From Moniliophthora roreri (taxonomy: Eukaryota; Basidiomycota; Agaricomycetes; Agaricales; Marasmiaceae), in NCBI GenBank assembly GCA_001466705.2, contig LATX02000193.1:372001-436000 (forward strand): 64,000 bases of DNA, read 5' to 3'. The translations under genes and the position numbers were made by a program. Below the pieces are notes generated by a model that was not told the DNA's origin, ran no database searches, and worked only from the letters and a program-made list of their open reading frames with translations. Shown here piece after piece: positions 1 to 11,922 of this stretch (position 1 is the stretch's first letter; every line of letters starts with the position of its first letter).

Positions 1-957
1 TGTAGGTTGAGCGCGTCCCATGAGAATGAGATAGGCACATTGCAGATAACGGATAGAATCCAACCCATAGATGAGAGTAGGGGTATCACAGGGGTAAATA
101 TCATGGTAAAAAACGCGAGAATGAGGGTGGGTATCGTAGCGAGAATCCGCTTTCGGGGTTGTAATGTCGCATCAATGGATCCAGCAAGGTTCAGCTATAT
201 TCATTCACGTCAATAGAGCACTATGGACGTCGCAAAATACTCACTTGCTCGACTACACGGTAGCTTATGCCACCTGACTCTGCCGACAAACGAGAAGATG
301 TAAAATCATGTTCCAAATGCATATTGATGAGCTGAGCCCTCGGATTCGCTGGCCGTTCCAAGGCGTCTAATTTGAGTACGTCCAGAGAGTAAAACCGAAG
401 AGATCTGGCGACATGTCGATGATAAAGAACGATGTGATAGTCCCTTTGATTGGTAAATTCGTCAGCATGAGCATTGTCTATATAACCGGAATAAGACGCA
501 CTCAGCATCCTCGAACATCAGAGAAGGTCGTTCTTTTGTAAAATGGCATAAACCCAGGAGTCGCAGAGGTCTTTTAATGTTGTTCTTCTGGTTCCAGGTT
601 TCTAATATTCCTTCGGCATCCCGCCTCTGTAGATAGTCTATTAGTTACTAACCACGTCAATATGATGGCATAACTCACATCTTTCCCTTCGAGAACCCCC
701 ACTACACAGAAAGCTGGCACATCCCAACCATAGCAAAAGCCGGTTTTAGTGCAATCCAGCGGCCAGAAGACTGTTTTGGGTGTCATATAACAGTCTCGCC
801 CTCTCCGCCTCCAAAGCCTCTTGCTATGATAGTCTATTCGGGAGATTATTTGCAGATATTCATGAGCATGAGTTCCAAGAGAATTTACGTTGAACAGAAA
901 TGGAAAGATTTGTGATGAAAATTTAGGACATTTTTCCTCGATCGGGAAAACGACCAC
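1..957 (-). CDS. Hypothetical membrane protein, 3' end beyond the window
   Basis: Not recognised. Four exons join in one frame on the minus strand: 957-679, 626-502, 443-245 and 194-1. The introns between them are 52, 58 and 50 nt, all GT-AG, and the second has a CTGAC branch point about 15 nt before its AG. The first three exons give a soluble-looking, Trp/Arg/Asp-rich region with stretches such as FWPLDCTKTGFCYGWD. The last visible exon encodes a hydrophobic stretch (LATIPTLILAFFTMIFTPV...) that looks like one or two membrane segments, so the missing C-terminus is probably membrane-embedded. The ATG at 957 is the first in frame. It lies 79 bp from the divergent Rho start, so the two genes probably share a promoter. 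The seamless frame over three introns is the main evidence that this is a real gene. Confidence 0.6.
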
Positions 958-1036
958 GTGCAGTCTGAACTAGGGTCCTGTCCCTGAAGTCAACCTCTTT
1001 CCACTCATCTTCTGCCCTACTTTTTCGCCTTTAGCC

Positions 1037-1859
1037 ATGGATACCTCATACCAAGCCTCACAAGCTTCAGGAGGAACAAGGAAACCGGACTTGAAGAGGA
1101 AGCTCGTCGTCGTTGGTGATGGTACGCGTCAAGTCGTCATAATCGAACCATTTGCTCATGAGCCTTTTCTCTCAAACGAAACTAGGTGGTTGCGGAAAGA
1201 CATGTCTACTCATAGTTTATGCTGAGAACCGGTTCCCGGAGGTGAACGCAAATCTTCATCAAATCAAGGTTCCTCCCTAACCAGAACGCGCCTTCAAACG
1301 AGGCTTTCAGGCATATATTCCGACAGTATTCGAGAACTATGTGACGCAAGTCAACTTTGACGGAAAGGAGATCGAGCTAGCGCTATGGGATACAGCTGGG
1401 CAGGAGGAATACGACCGACTGAGACCACTCAGTTACCCTGAGAGCGACGTAATATTGATTGTATTCTCAATCGACTTTCCGACAAGTCTCGCGAACGTAC
1501 AGGACAAGGTGCGTGATGTCTTCATGTTTCGTTACCGTTTTTGTCTGATATGAACTCAAATACGACAGTGGTACCCTGAAGTTGCGCATTTCTGCGAAGG
1601 CACACCTCTCATCCTTGTAGGGACGAAGATCGATTTGCGTGGAGATGAACAAACGAAACGAATGCTTGGTGCCCAAGGTCAAACAACCGTTACGCCAACA
1701 CAAGGGGCTACAATTGCGAAGGAAATTGGAGCAAAGTATATCGAATGTTCTGCAAAGACCGGTCACGGCGTTCGGGACGTTTTCAACCTAGCTCTGAGGG
1801 AAAGCATGAAAGGAAAGTGGGGGAAGATAGTTAAGCAGAGACGGTGTGTTGTGATCTAA
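1037..1859 (+). CDS. Rho-family small GTPase
   Basis: Four exons (1037-1121, 1186-1241, 1311-1508, 1569-1859) encode a Rho-type GTPase of about 209 residues. The P-loop GDGGCGKT is split by the first intron. The effector region reads [11 protein letters not shown], switch II reads [14 protein letters not shown], the guanine-specificity motifs are TKID and CSAKT, and the Rho-specific insert follows DLRGDE. The C-terminus is a short basic run (KQRR) followed by CVVI, a CAAX box for prenylation and membrane attachment. There is a short N-terminal extension before the G domain. Such proteins switch between GDP and GTP to control actin, polarity and wall synthesis. The family is certain. I could not assign it to Rho1, 2, 3 or 4. 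Confidence 0.93.
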
Positions 1860-2272
1860 CGGCTGGAACAAGACAATGTATCGTGCGGAGCAAGGGCGTC
1901 TTCTCGATGTTGTTCGGATACTCAAGTCGTTCATCTATCAAGGTTAGTTCCGCTTCAGCGGACGCCACGTTCCATTTATTCGATGGAGATTGATAGGCAG
2001 GGACTATTAATATGCATTTACCTTCATTTTCTTCGGTTTTATTTATCCTTTACCACTGCATCGTTCTCTGTACCATCTCTCAATACCTTACTGCAATGTA
2101 CACGTCGAATGTCTCGCATAGGTTAATCTTTTCTACTTAGATATGATATGACCATGAAGCTTGCCAGGCTGTATAAATTAAAATGATAGTGTACATCGTC
2201 CGAATGAGTGTGTGTGGTAAGTACAATGATAATTTATATCGTCCAGGATCGAAAATTAAAAGAAAAGAATCC
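1860..2272. other. Convergent 3' intergenic region
   Basis: A/T-rich spacer between the converging Rho gene and the long Pro-rich gene. It would hold both 3' UTRs. I see no gene or repeat in it. Confidence 0.5.
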
Positions 2273-5200
2273 TCAAAAAGCTCCCTGATCTGTCGTCGTT
2301 CTTGAAGGTGGTCTCGATGTCGAACGTGCCATAGGGAAGGGCGAAACTCTCCCTCTAACAACACTCTGAGCAGAAGGACTCGGAACTGGCGGCACAGGAC
2401 TGGGAGCTAATGATCTGGATGGTAATGGAGGAGGAACCGCCGCTGACAGCGATGATGTACGTTTTCTGGTTCTCGTAAGTACCTCCCCGTCTCGGCTGGG
2501 ACCTACGCTACGACTTCTTGCCGACCGTGAGGCGAACGTTTCAGTAAGACCCACCGCTGCACTCCTGCCAACCGACCTTCCCCTGTCTCGTGATGGAGAG
2601 CTTGGCCGGGCTTGTGTCCTGCCTCTGCGCTCATCCTTGGGTGGCAAAGGTGGCGGTAGCGCATTTACGGGCCTTCGCATGTCACCACTCGTTGTCGACT
2701 TCAATCTACTGGGAGTTGCTGCATGCCTGTGTTGACTGCCACCTATCACCGAGGAAGTATCAAGAGGTGGTAAAGGTACCCCGGAAGTCCGTTTCGATAC
2801 CGATTTCGCTGCCGATGACATGGTGGGTTGAGCGAATCTCTTTGATGCTGACACTGATTCAACAACGTTCGAAACAGCGGAAGTGTATTCGGAACGCGAG
2901 GACGACGAAATCGACGGCTTTCTCACTCTTCTTTGCAGAACTGATGCATCAGGAAGTGGGACAGGTGGAACAGGCAGGTCGGACAAAGCAGACGGGGTTC
3001 TGCTGTGCGCAGGTGTCGGTGCACGCTTATACTCTCGTCCTGTACGCACATCGATCGACGCTTGGGGCGAATGTGTCAAATTGGACAGTGCCTTTGGTGC
3101 AGGGAGTGGCGGAAGCGGAATGTCCGGTGCAGAATCCACTCTAGAAAATTGAATTGGGGTAGGAGCACGTCTACGCAAAGCAATATCGAAACCTGGTGGC
3201 TTATCACTGGATAACTTTGGCGTGTGTGTAGGCGAGCTACGGTGTGAAGTCGGCAGAGGGGGTATCGGCATATCCGAGACTGCAGCGGGATTACGATTAG
3301 ATGGAGGAGGCGTCTGTGCTCGCCTTCGCTCACGCTTTGCTTGAGATGAGAGCGTGCCTTCAGGCAACTTTTCGACCGAAGACGATGGCGTATGAGTATG
3401 TGGAGGTACGCCACTTGCCAGTGCTCGCAAGTCCGTACCCTCTGCAGGCGTTGTGGACGTGATGTCTGAGGAAGACGCCTTGTTTTCGGGTGAGGATGAA
3501 GCCACCTTTGGAGAAGCATCCGAAACGTTAGATACAGGTTTTTGACTGAGTCGTCTACGAACACCGAGCCTCGCAAGTGCTGCCAAAACCTCTTCAGGTA
3601 AATCGTCAAGCGACTCTGAAGAACCGGTCTTCTTTGTAGCTGTGGAACTGGCCATGGGTGATGTGGCGGTCCTCGTCGTTGTGATAGAAGTTGATCCCCG
3701 AGTGGAGCTATTTACCGTGGATGAAGAAACGTTTCGCTCATGTTCCTTTAGGGATGCAGAATTGGCTTGCGGCATCTTCTCGATTGAAGAAGCCGGGGTG
3801 TGGGTAGAACTAGGACGAGGCGACGTCGGATTCCCAGTTGACACTTCTGACGTTTGCAGCGGAAGGTCTGCAGCGCTGTCGTTTGTTTTTGGACGCTGGG
3901 GGCTCCTCAGCGGTGCGGGGAGTATCTTCAAAGCATCACTGGAAAGCACACTCCATGTTGAAGGCGCTTTCCACGACGAAAGCCCACGTCCAACATCCTT
4001 TGCAATGGACGGACTTGGCATTTTGGGCATCAGAGGTGCAACAACCTCTGACGCAACAAAACCATCGGATACATTCTTGGTTGATGCAGCGTCTATAGAT
4101 GGCTTCCGTTTCATTGTTCTTCGCGCCAGTAGCGAACGATCAGGTACGGTCGTATCGCGGTCGAATAACTTTTCGATCGAAGGTGTGGGTCTCAATGTCT
4201 TGGAGGCCTCCCCGGATAGTCCCAGCATATCAGCAGAGCGTACATGCTTCAAAGTCTTTGCCTGATCAACTGAATCCGCTTGAGTGTCGAGTTCCCTTGT
4301 CGGTGTGACTGTTCCAGAAAGAGCTAGGGAGAAATTGAGTCAAATACTCATTTCTACGGATTGAAAACTTACGTGATACATGCTCAGCTGCGCCTAAAGG
4401 ACTCAACAGCTTCGACGATCGCAGTTTATCATCTGGCTTGAGTGTACTCACTGTAATGGTGAAAGAATTTTAGAGAGATTAGATTCTGTATTATGTCAAG
4501 AAGAAAGTACTAACCTTGCCCTATTGCACTGCTTTCTCGGTTCATAGAAGACGGCAGTACCGCATCTGACAGACGGCTTGAAGTTGTGCCTGCAGCAAAT
4601 GACGCAGTCCTACGGCGTGAACGTAGTGCCAACACACTTGCATCTGGGTTCGGAACGTGATCGGTAGCGGAGAGCCTACCGGACGAAGGCGCACGCTTGT
4701 GTACTGGTCTCAATGTAGCAGATGGCTGGTAGACGTTGTCGACAGCCGGAATGGACGGAAGACTTGGTAACGGAGGCATGACAGTGGGACCTTTGTCAAC
4801 TAAAATATTTGATGAAGGCGGAATAATCGGTGTGGGCGGTATGATTTCAAGCAGTGCTAGAGATTTGGGAGCAGTGGCATCTTCCACCTGTGCACTCGGA
4901 ATTGTTACCTTTGGAACGGCTGGCTTGTCTCGCACCGGCTCATCTCTCCGAACATTTGGTTCTGGGGTAAAGAACGCAACGGCATTTGTTATGGAAGTGC
5001 CAGCAGCTTCAATTGCTACCATCTGATAGGAGAATGGGGAAGGTGAGGAATCCGATGGTTGCGGTAATGATAATACCTCCGATGGGAGCTGAGGCGCCGG
5101 GAGACTATCTGAAGGCTTGCTTGGAGATATTGAACGGGCCTCGAATAACGCTTTGGGTAAATTCCCTGCCTCCGTCGAATTTCCATCGGGCTGCGATCCA

Positions 5201-7029
5201 GATCCAGATTGTGTTGCTTCCTTGGCACCCACATCTGGGAGTTTGGGAACGGGAGGCAACTTCTTTGGTGTTCGGGAACAGCGTGGAGGTGTAGTTGAGC
5301 GCAACCGCGATGCGTCTGTGGTCTTTGGTCTAGAGCGACGATCCTGTGCCTTACCAACGTTGGGAAGTGGCGGAGGCACAGTCGGGGTAGCCCTAGGCGG
5401 TGATCGAGATCGAAGTCGGGCCGATGCTTTCCGTGTTGGAATGCGAGAGGTATTTGATGTAGACGTTGCCATACCTGCAGAACGCGACGAAACTGCTTCC
5501 GGAAGGGATGGCACAGGTGGCACAGACGGTGCGGATGTTTTAACCTTCGCAGCAGGAGGCATATCTGCTCTTGCCGTTTGAGGTAGTGAAGGTACTGGTG
5601 GAGGAATATCGTTCCGAGGAGGTTGTGGGAGGGGACGTATGCCAGGAGACTTCAAAGCAACTAGGCTTTTCTTTGAGGGAACCTGCACTGAACGTATCTC
5701 TTTCAACGCATTGTTCTTCATATCCAACCGTGACGGAACCGATGTCTCAATCCTCAGAGATGGCAGCTCCTTCTTCGGCAGCGGAATGGAGACTGGGGGA
5801 TTGTCCGATAATTCAACTATCTTAGCTGAGCTTCTGAGAGGGAAAACGCCTTCCGCACCCTGCGTAAATGAAGTTCGAGTGAACTTGGCCGAGAGCTTCG
5901 CGGTTACTGAGGCATGTGGTGAAAAAGGAGGTTTCAAGGATGCATGAAACGTAGTTGTAGTGGGGTGGGACGTCTTCGGAGCAGCTATAGCCTTGGAGCC
6001 GGGCAGAGGTGGATGTGAGATTGCCTCAAACATCGTCGTATTGGGCAGCGATGTCTTGGGAACCTTCGACTTCTCAAACGGACTAAACCCGTCGACGAGT
6101 GGAGAGGCACCGTACAGTTCCAACAAACTGTAAGCCGAGGAAGATCCAGTAATTACAGTGACACTGACAGGTGATGGCGAATTCAGGGAAATCACTGTTG
6201 TTGTGGTCGTAGTTGTGGTCGTTGAAATACGGAGCGGTATCTTGAGGGACGATGATCGTGATGACCTGATGGCAACCCGGCTGCTGTTTGATGTCGAGAA
6301 TGAATGGTGACCTTGGGGGCTTGAGACGATGAAGCTACTGGTGGCTATGCCTGTTTCCGGTGAGATGAGATCGTCTCCTTCCGAGCCAAAATCAACATCT
6401 TTTGGCGTCGGGAATGCTCGGAAAATGTTCCCTTGTGACCAAAGAATGGACATTCTTTGTTCAAAAAGCTCTGCAGTAATACTCGTGCTTGATTCAAGCA
6501 GCTGAGCTAGGGACTGAGATTGGTCTAGAATGACATCCTCGGGTACCCCAGTCCACTTTGTCCTCGGCTTGGCCATCAAAAGTGAGCTCTTTCCGCTCTC
6601 GCCTTTCTCCGAGTCTAAAGAAGACTCTGGGGTTGACTCCGGAGGCGGGGAATCGAATAAAGAATCCGACGACCTAGGTGTCGAAGAATCTGAAGTCGGC
6701 CCATCATTAACAGGCATCAAATGATGTTTGTGGGTGAAAGGTTTGAGAGTGAAAGCGGGTGGCTTAGATTTCCGTTTGCGAGCTGTGTCACTCCGTCTCG
6801 TACTCGTTTTCTTCCTAAGAGAAGTTTGGGATGGACCTTGACAGAGCTGACATGAACGGCAGGAATGATGATAATGAAACGGTCACATACCTGCCGCATT
6901 CCTGTCATTGATAGCATCACGGTCATTAAGACTACCAGTTGGCCTCCGCTCCTTTCTTTCATTCAAACCCCACGAGCCAGGATCATTGAATATCCTTTCT
7001 GCGGCAGAGAAGTTATCGAAATGGACCAT
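2273..7029 (-). CDS. Very long disordered Pro/Ser-rich protein
   Basis: Not recognised; about 1,500 residues with no folded domain that I can name. The large exons at 6720-4515 and about 4323-2273 are joined through a small exon (about 4448-4373) by clean GT-AG introns in frame. Upstream, the frame stays open beyond the Met at 6717. It can join, via an acceptor near 6775, to a first exon beginning with ATG at 7029 (MVHFDNFSAAERIF...). The Met at 6717 is the fallback start. The protein is dominated by Ser, Pro, Thr and Arg/Lys, with repeated polyproline cores such as PPPLPPK, VPPLP and IPPLP, the type of sequence SH3 and WW domains bind. A scaffold or signalling adaptor is an inference only. 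It faces the Rho gene tail to tail. Confidence 0.7.
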
Positions 7030-8153
7030 GTTGGTTGTCACAAGAGCAGTCATTTCTGCGTATTAAGGCCTGGTAGAACACAAGAGTCGTCAGAGGATGT
7101 GAAGAAGAAAAAATATCAATGAGCCAGCAAGACGAAGACAACAGAACGAAGAAAAAAAAAAGATGAAAAAGGGTTGGAGCCGTCCTGCAGTCCCCAACTA
7201 GAGAGAACAAAAGTCGAAATCCAAGCCCGTTGGTGGTTGAAGAGGAACAAAGGGACACAAGACCGGTGACTCCACCCTTTGGCGTCAATTTAGGGCTGGA
7301 TGCAGTGCATAATAATGATGGCGGGGACAACATGGTGTGTCGAGATGGTGGACAGAGATGGAAAATGGCGCAACGCACTTGAGTAGAAACGACCGGATCA
7401 GGGGCGAATGAACTTGCCACGCAAGGGGAAGCAACAATGACATGTTCAGTCTTGATCAAGCTGATGGAGTGATGGAGGTGAAAGTGCTTGGTTCAAGAGA
7501 TTCTATTATCATCATCATCATAAATCTGCTTTGATTCTGTCGTGTTGTCCTGAGGGTATTGAAAATCCAGTAACGTCCATATGGTTGAGCGATAATCCTT
7601 GATGAGTCTAGAATGTAAACGGGCGGATTGGTTTCGTTTGAACTTCGGATTTTGTGATGCACCTCTACGTACTAGCAAGAATTAAAAGTTCCATAAAAGC
7701 CTGGTCCTCGAGAAATCAAGGAGCGAAGAGAGGAAGAGGAGGATATCGATATCAACAACAGTGGAACACCATTACCAAGCTTTCTCATATCAGAGAATCG
7801 GAAACTGCTTCCCGACTGCCGACTACCTCCAGCTTGTACTCGAGATCTGAGTTCGTCAACCGGGATAAATGCTGAGCTGATTCACCCATAACCGAGCCCA
7901 ATTAGAAGTCAAACGCCGATCTTGCCTGGGCAGTGAAGAGCGGCTTTCTACGGCGGTAGTGAGGCGCCACGTAGCGTTCAGCGACAGAAATATGATTAAA
8001 ATCAGGTGAATATATAATACAGGCAGAGTATGAATTGACGGCATAAGCAGATATCCCAGGGAGGTAACCAACATTGACTGTCCTTTGCGTGAGTAAGATC
8101 ATTGCGAATGCGAAACACCGTGTCACCGATACCTCAGGCTGGACCAGCATGCT
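7030..8153. other. Intergenic, upstream of the Pro-rich gene
   Basis: Contains the 5' flank of the Pro-rich gene, including a purine-rich tract (minus-strand CT tract) at about 7095-7175, and the 3' flank of the next minus-strand gene. Open frames here have no conserved features and no convincing splice joins. Confidence 0.4.
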
Positions 8154-9660
8154 TTAAATTTGTGGGACACCACTCTGATAGACTTGTCTATGAGCGTCCG
8201 CAGGTGGCGTGGCACCATACGCATTACCTCCAGCTTCGAATTGAGAGTAATGAGCAGGTGCAGGCTGATGATTCTGGGGCTGTGTTGTCTGTATACCGGG
8301 TGGCATCACCCCAGCGCTATTCTGGTACTGGACCAGGGTCGGTTGACCTTGTGGATACGTCGCAGTCGTAGCTGTCGGACTTGGAGGATAAGGAGAAGCA
8401 TAAGAAGAAGGGTTGTTCACGTGGGGGCTTGGAGGTGTTAGGTTTGAGGACCTATCAAGAGAGGCTGGGTACTGCTGACCCTGTTGTGCATTATATGGAA
8501 CGACCGGTTGAGGGAAGGTAGCAGGGTCATTGGGGTCCTGAATTAAACTTGTCGCTCAGGTTTGTGGCATTAGGTCTAAAGCGAATACTCACGTAGACTT
8601 TATCACTCGGAGTCTGAGAGTAGGGAGATGGTGGCGGGTAGGGTGCCGAGTTAATGGCCGGGGCATTTCCAGGCACAGTAACCATCTGCGACGGTGGTCT
8701 TCTATTCCTTCGACGGCGCACCAAGCAGAAGGCGATTAGACCCCCTACCAGTCCTAGGAACACGACACCTCCAACTACTCCCCCTGCGATAGCACCAACG
8801 GGTGTCTTCTTACTGCTACTTGAATTATTGCCACCATTATTGCCACCTGCTTCTGGGCCTGAAGATATAGATTAGTCAATGACCACGAAGAAAGGCTTAG
8901 TGACAAGCACCATTGTCTGCTCTCAGTGCTGCCAGGTCAATGTTCTCGTTTTCCTGTGTAAAAGTTATTGTTGTTCGTCACTATATCACAGCATCGGATG
9001 CAAGAGCTTCACGTACGAGACCCAAGTACGCATAGTGGGGAACCCGGGTGCCTGAAGGGATATCCTTCGGGAACCTACACCGCGTCAGTATCGAACCGGA
9101 CCACGAGGCGATCTCACTTACGACTGATCGTAAACTGTGGTACAGTTTTCGGACCAAAGGTTGAACCTAACAATAACCCGTCAGAAGAATGAACCAAGCA
9201 AAGGTTAACCGAAAAAACCTACTGGTCTGCAAAACCACCCTGACATTCACCACATACACTGAGTATAGTATAATAGACAGTGTTACAAACGCAAGGTGTC
9301 GCAAATCTAGGATCGAATCCAGAGTAGTAGTAACCATCCCCGAGGGGTTGTATAATGAAATCTGTTTCGACCAGTCAGAGTAATCCAGGTGGTATAATGT
9401 AGCGTACGCACTGGGGCTACAAACTCCTCCTAGGGCTTCGCCAATCTCACAAGGCGATTGGCCGAGTGAATTGAAGGACTGGGCGAGACGAATCGATCAG
9501 TCATTTGTATAGCAAAACGACTGAAAGCGGTACACACCCATTCAAAGGTGCTGTTCGAACATACAGCGCGAAGTTGTCCTTGTACGAAAGGACTCTGGCT
9601 AAAGGATGCCCATAAGAGCCCAAGAACGACAGTTCCTGCACGAAAGGTGAGTCTTGACAT
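8154..9660 (-). CDS. Secreted-ectodomain, single-TM surface protein
   Basis: A multi-exon gene read from the ATG at 9660. The first exon encodes a signal peptide (hydrophobic core TVVLGLLWASF) that probably ends near FVQGQ. Short exons then encode a Cys-containing ectodomain with CNTVYYTILSVCGECQGG, giving paired cysteines. After a Gly/Asn/Ser linker comes one transmembrane helix (GGVVGGVVFLGLVGGLIAFCLV) followed by RRRRNRR, which sets a cytosolic C-terminus. The tail is rich in Pro, Tyr, Gln and Ser and ends at the stop at 8154. This architecture is common in basidiomycetes and resembles wall-stress-sensor type proteins, but the ectodomain family was not identified. Introns are 50-60 nt. The gene lies tail to head with the Pro-rich gene. 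Confidence 0.75.
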
Positions 9661-10647
9661 TGTGGGGTGTCAAAGGAGAGCCAAAGACCGAAACCTCTTC
9701 GTCGGCCAGATGTAGTCTTAAGTATTCCCCACGTTTCCACCTCATTTGCGCCCAAAGACCTCCGGCAAGGCCTGGCAAACACAAAGAATGTCAGAATAAA
9801 TGATCGGGGAGCGAAGTTTGACGTTGACAGTTCAGGGCCTGCGCTAGTGGTAATAAAGGCTGTGCGCTGTGACCTGAAAACCTTCGTCGCTTCTTGAATG
9901 CGAACGTTCTACGAGGATTGGCATATCGATCTGCGCGCATGACCTGTGTATGACCGATATCCTCTCATGTCAATGAAGTTTCCTAAGCATTCGGCAGGAG
10001 ACTCACGGTTATGGCTCGAGTAAAGTTACTTGATTAAAAAACGTCAGTTGTCAGGCAAGAATGATCTCAACACGGTCCGTGATCTCGGAATACATACATG
10101 GTTTCGAGAGGAGGAACGATATCTAAAAGCGTTTGCAGAGAAGGGTACGATTCCGGAGCAACAAGCCGCTCTCTCTAGTCCACACGGGCAAATTTCTCAG
10201 GCACGAGCAGGGCTTGAGAGTAGGGTAAATCCGGTGGTCATTGGCACGCAGAGGGTCGACATCATTATGCAGACCCAGTTAAGAGGACCTCGTGACAATA
10301 AGGCTCGATTTCTCACCTGTCAGATTCCGGCAAGCACTGTTTGGTACGCTCGAACTGCATCGCCTTATTAGTGGTATGCTCTGCAGCGAATTGGCTTCCC
10401 CTTTACTAAAGGTTTGGGTTTGAGATACATCACGACCTATGGCGCTTAAACCTGCGCTGATATCCGCGTGTGTCACCATCTGTTGTACTTCCAACTATCC
10501 ATCGCCCTCGGGATGATGATCGTGATTATTGATACATTAACACCTATCGTAAGATTTTGCAAGTCCTCCTGTAAAAAGATACTATAACAAACAAGGGTTA
10601 GCACCGCAGAATGAAAGCCATTCACTCGAATCAGACTCACCTACACA
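9661..10647. other. Intergenic, no supported gene
   Basis: Lies between the start of the TM protein and the 3' end of FMP46. Small open frames on both strands (for example 10030-10371 plus) show no recognisable motif or consistent splice joins. Confidence 0.35.
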
Positions 10648-11256
10648 TTATGAAAACCAGCCCTTGGGTTTGTCAGCCTCATCTTCCTTCTCCTCACCAT
10701 CTCTTTTACGCCGCACTTGCTCCAGTATTCCCTTTACACACTCTACATCGCCCACGCATGCCTTTCCTGCCGTCCAATTGACCACGACTGGCCATTTAAA
10801 TGAATTCGGGTTTTTGGTGCCCGCCTCGACAATTTTTGAGAGCGACGTGTTTCCTTGAGAAGAAAGAGGTGAAGAAGGATGCGCTGAGAGAAAGAGGGAA
10901 GATGCAGAGGCCTCTTGCTGTTGGGGTGCCGACAGATACGACAGAATGGTTCGAAGTTGATCAGACGTGGGAGGTGACTCGACGACTTCCAGCTTGAACT
11001 CGAGGGGAGGATTCGTCGTTTTCCCAGGTGGATAAGGACCAGATACGGCGGCTTTTAGCAGAGAAAGAGCTTTGTTCGATGGCGGTGAAGCGGGATTATG
11101 GCTGAAGACAGAAGACTTGGTCACGCTCAGGATCCACGCCAGGCACACAATAGCTTACAAGATTGAAATTTCTGGCTGTAAAGCAGATTTTGCGTCAGCA
11201 CGAGAAATTGAAACCTAAAAGTCTCGTACCACGATGCGCCTGAATGCTGAGAACAT
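10648..11256 (-). CDS. FMP46: Fmp46-type mitochondrial redox protein
   Basis: Three exons. The ATG at 11256 opens MFSAFRRIV; a small second exon supplies PEISIF; the main exon continues HNPASPPSNKALSLLK and runs to the stop at 10648. The pattern SIFHNPxSPPSxKALSLL, the later LEVVESPPTSDQLRTIL, and the C-terminal WPVVVNWTAGKACVGDVECVKGILE are hallmarks of the fungal Fmp46 family (DUF1687), small thioredoxin-fold proteins of mitochondria with a presumed redox role. Length, about 170 residues, fits the family. The basic N-terminus fits a mitochondrial presequence. The visible cysteine lies in GKACVGD. It is divergent from KRE6 copy 1 across a 666-bp spacer. Confidence 0.85.
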
Positions 11257-11922
11257 GGTGATAAGTACCAAGACGAACCGCACTCACTCGGTGTATGACG
11301 TAATGCCTGCTCTTCCTCCTTGGACTTGACATCAAGCCAATTCTACGGTAGCTTACATTTTCTCATATTTGTTGCTGACGGGTAAACTCTTGTGGCAGAA
11401 TAATCAAGTCGACAAGAACCTTGATTCTCAGACATCTTTCGCCAAGAGTCTTGAAGTAGCCGTGAACGCATTCTCACCTTTGTCTGGGTTCGCTCTGTCA
11501 CTTCCCAAAGCAAAGTCACGGAAAGTCACGGTCGGTCACTGGTCACGCCTGATTCAACACCCCCGGATATGTAAATCTGTGCGCTTTCTAACCCAGTACA
11601 ACGGTTACCTCACGGCTTGGTGCCAAACTTGTGAGACTTTTACACATACAAGGTGCGAAAGGTTTGGCACTTCTTGGGCCCAGTAAGCATTCCGGGATAC
11701 CTCCTACATTCCAATCAGACGACTTGATGTAAACCGATCCGGACACAAAGAGGGGCAACCTGTACGGCAACGAAATACCCAACGCTTGGCGAAGACGACC
11801 ACCAAGAAGACGAGCATATTTTGGTCAAGTACATCATGAAAAGGCTCCCGCTGCACACGATCTAAACAAACCCTCCCTCCTTCACCTTCCTTCCTTCACC
11901 TTCCTTCCGTTCCTCGTCCTTG
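11257..11922. promoter_or_regulatory. Divergent promoter region, FMP46 / KRE6 copy 1
   Basis: A 666-bp spacer between divergent genes. It carries a direct C/T-rich tract at about 11871-11919, just before the KRE6 ATG (repeats of CCTTCCTTCACC). Such tracts often mark fungal transcription starts. No TATA element is obvious. Confidence 0.45.
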
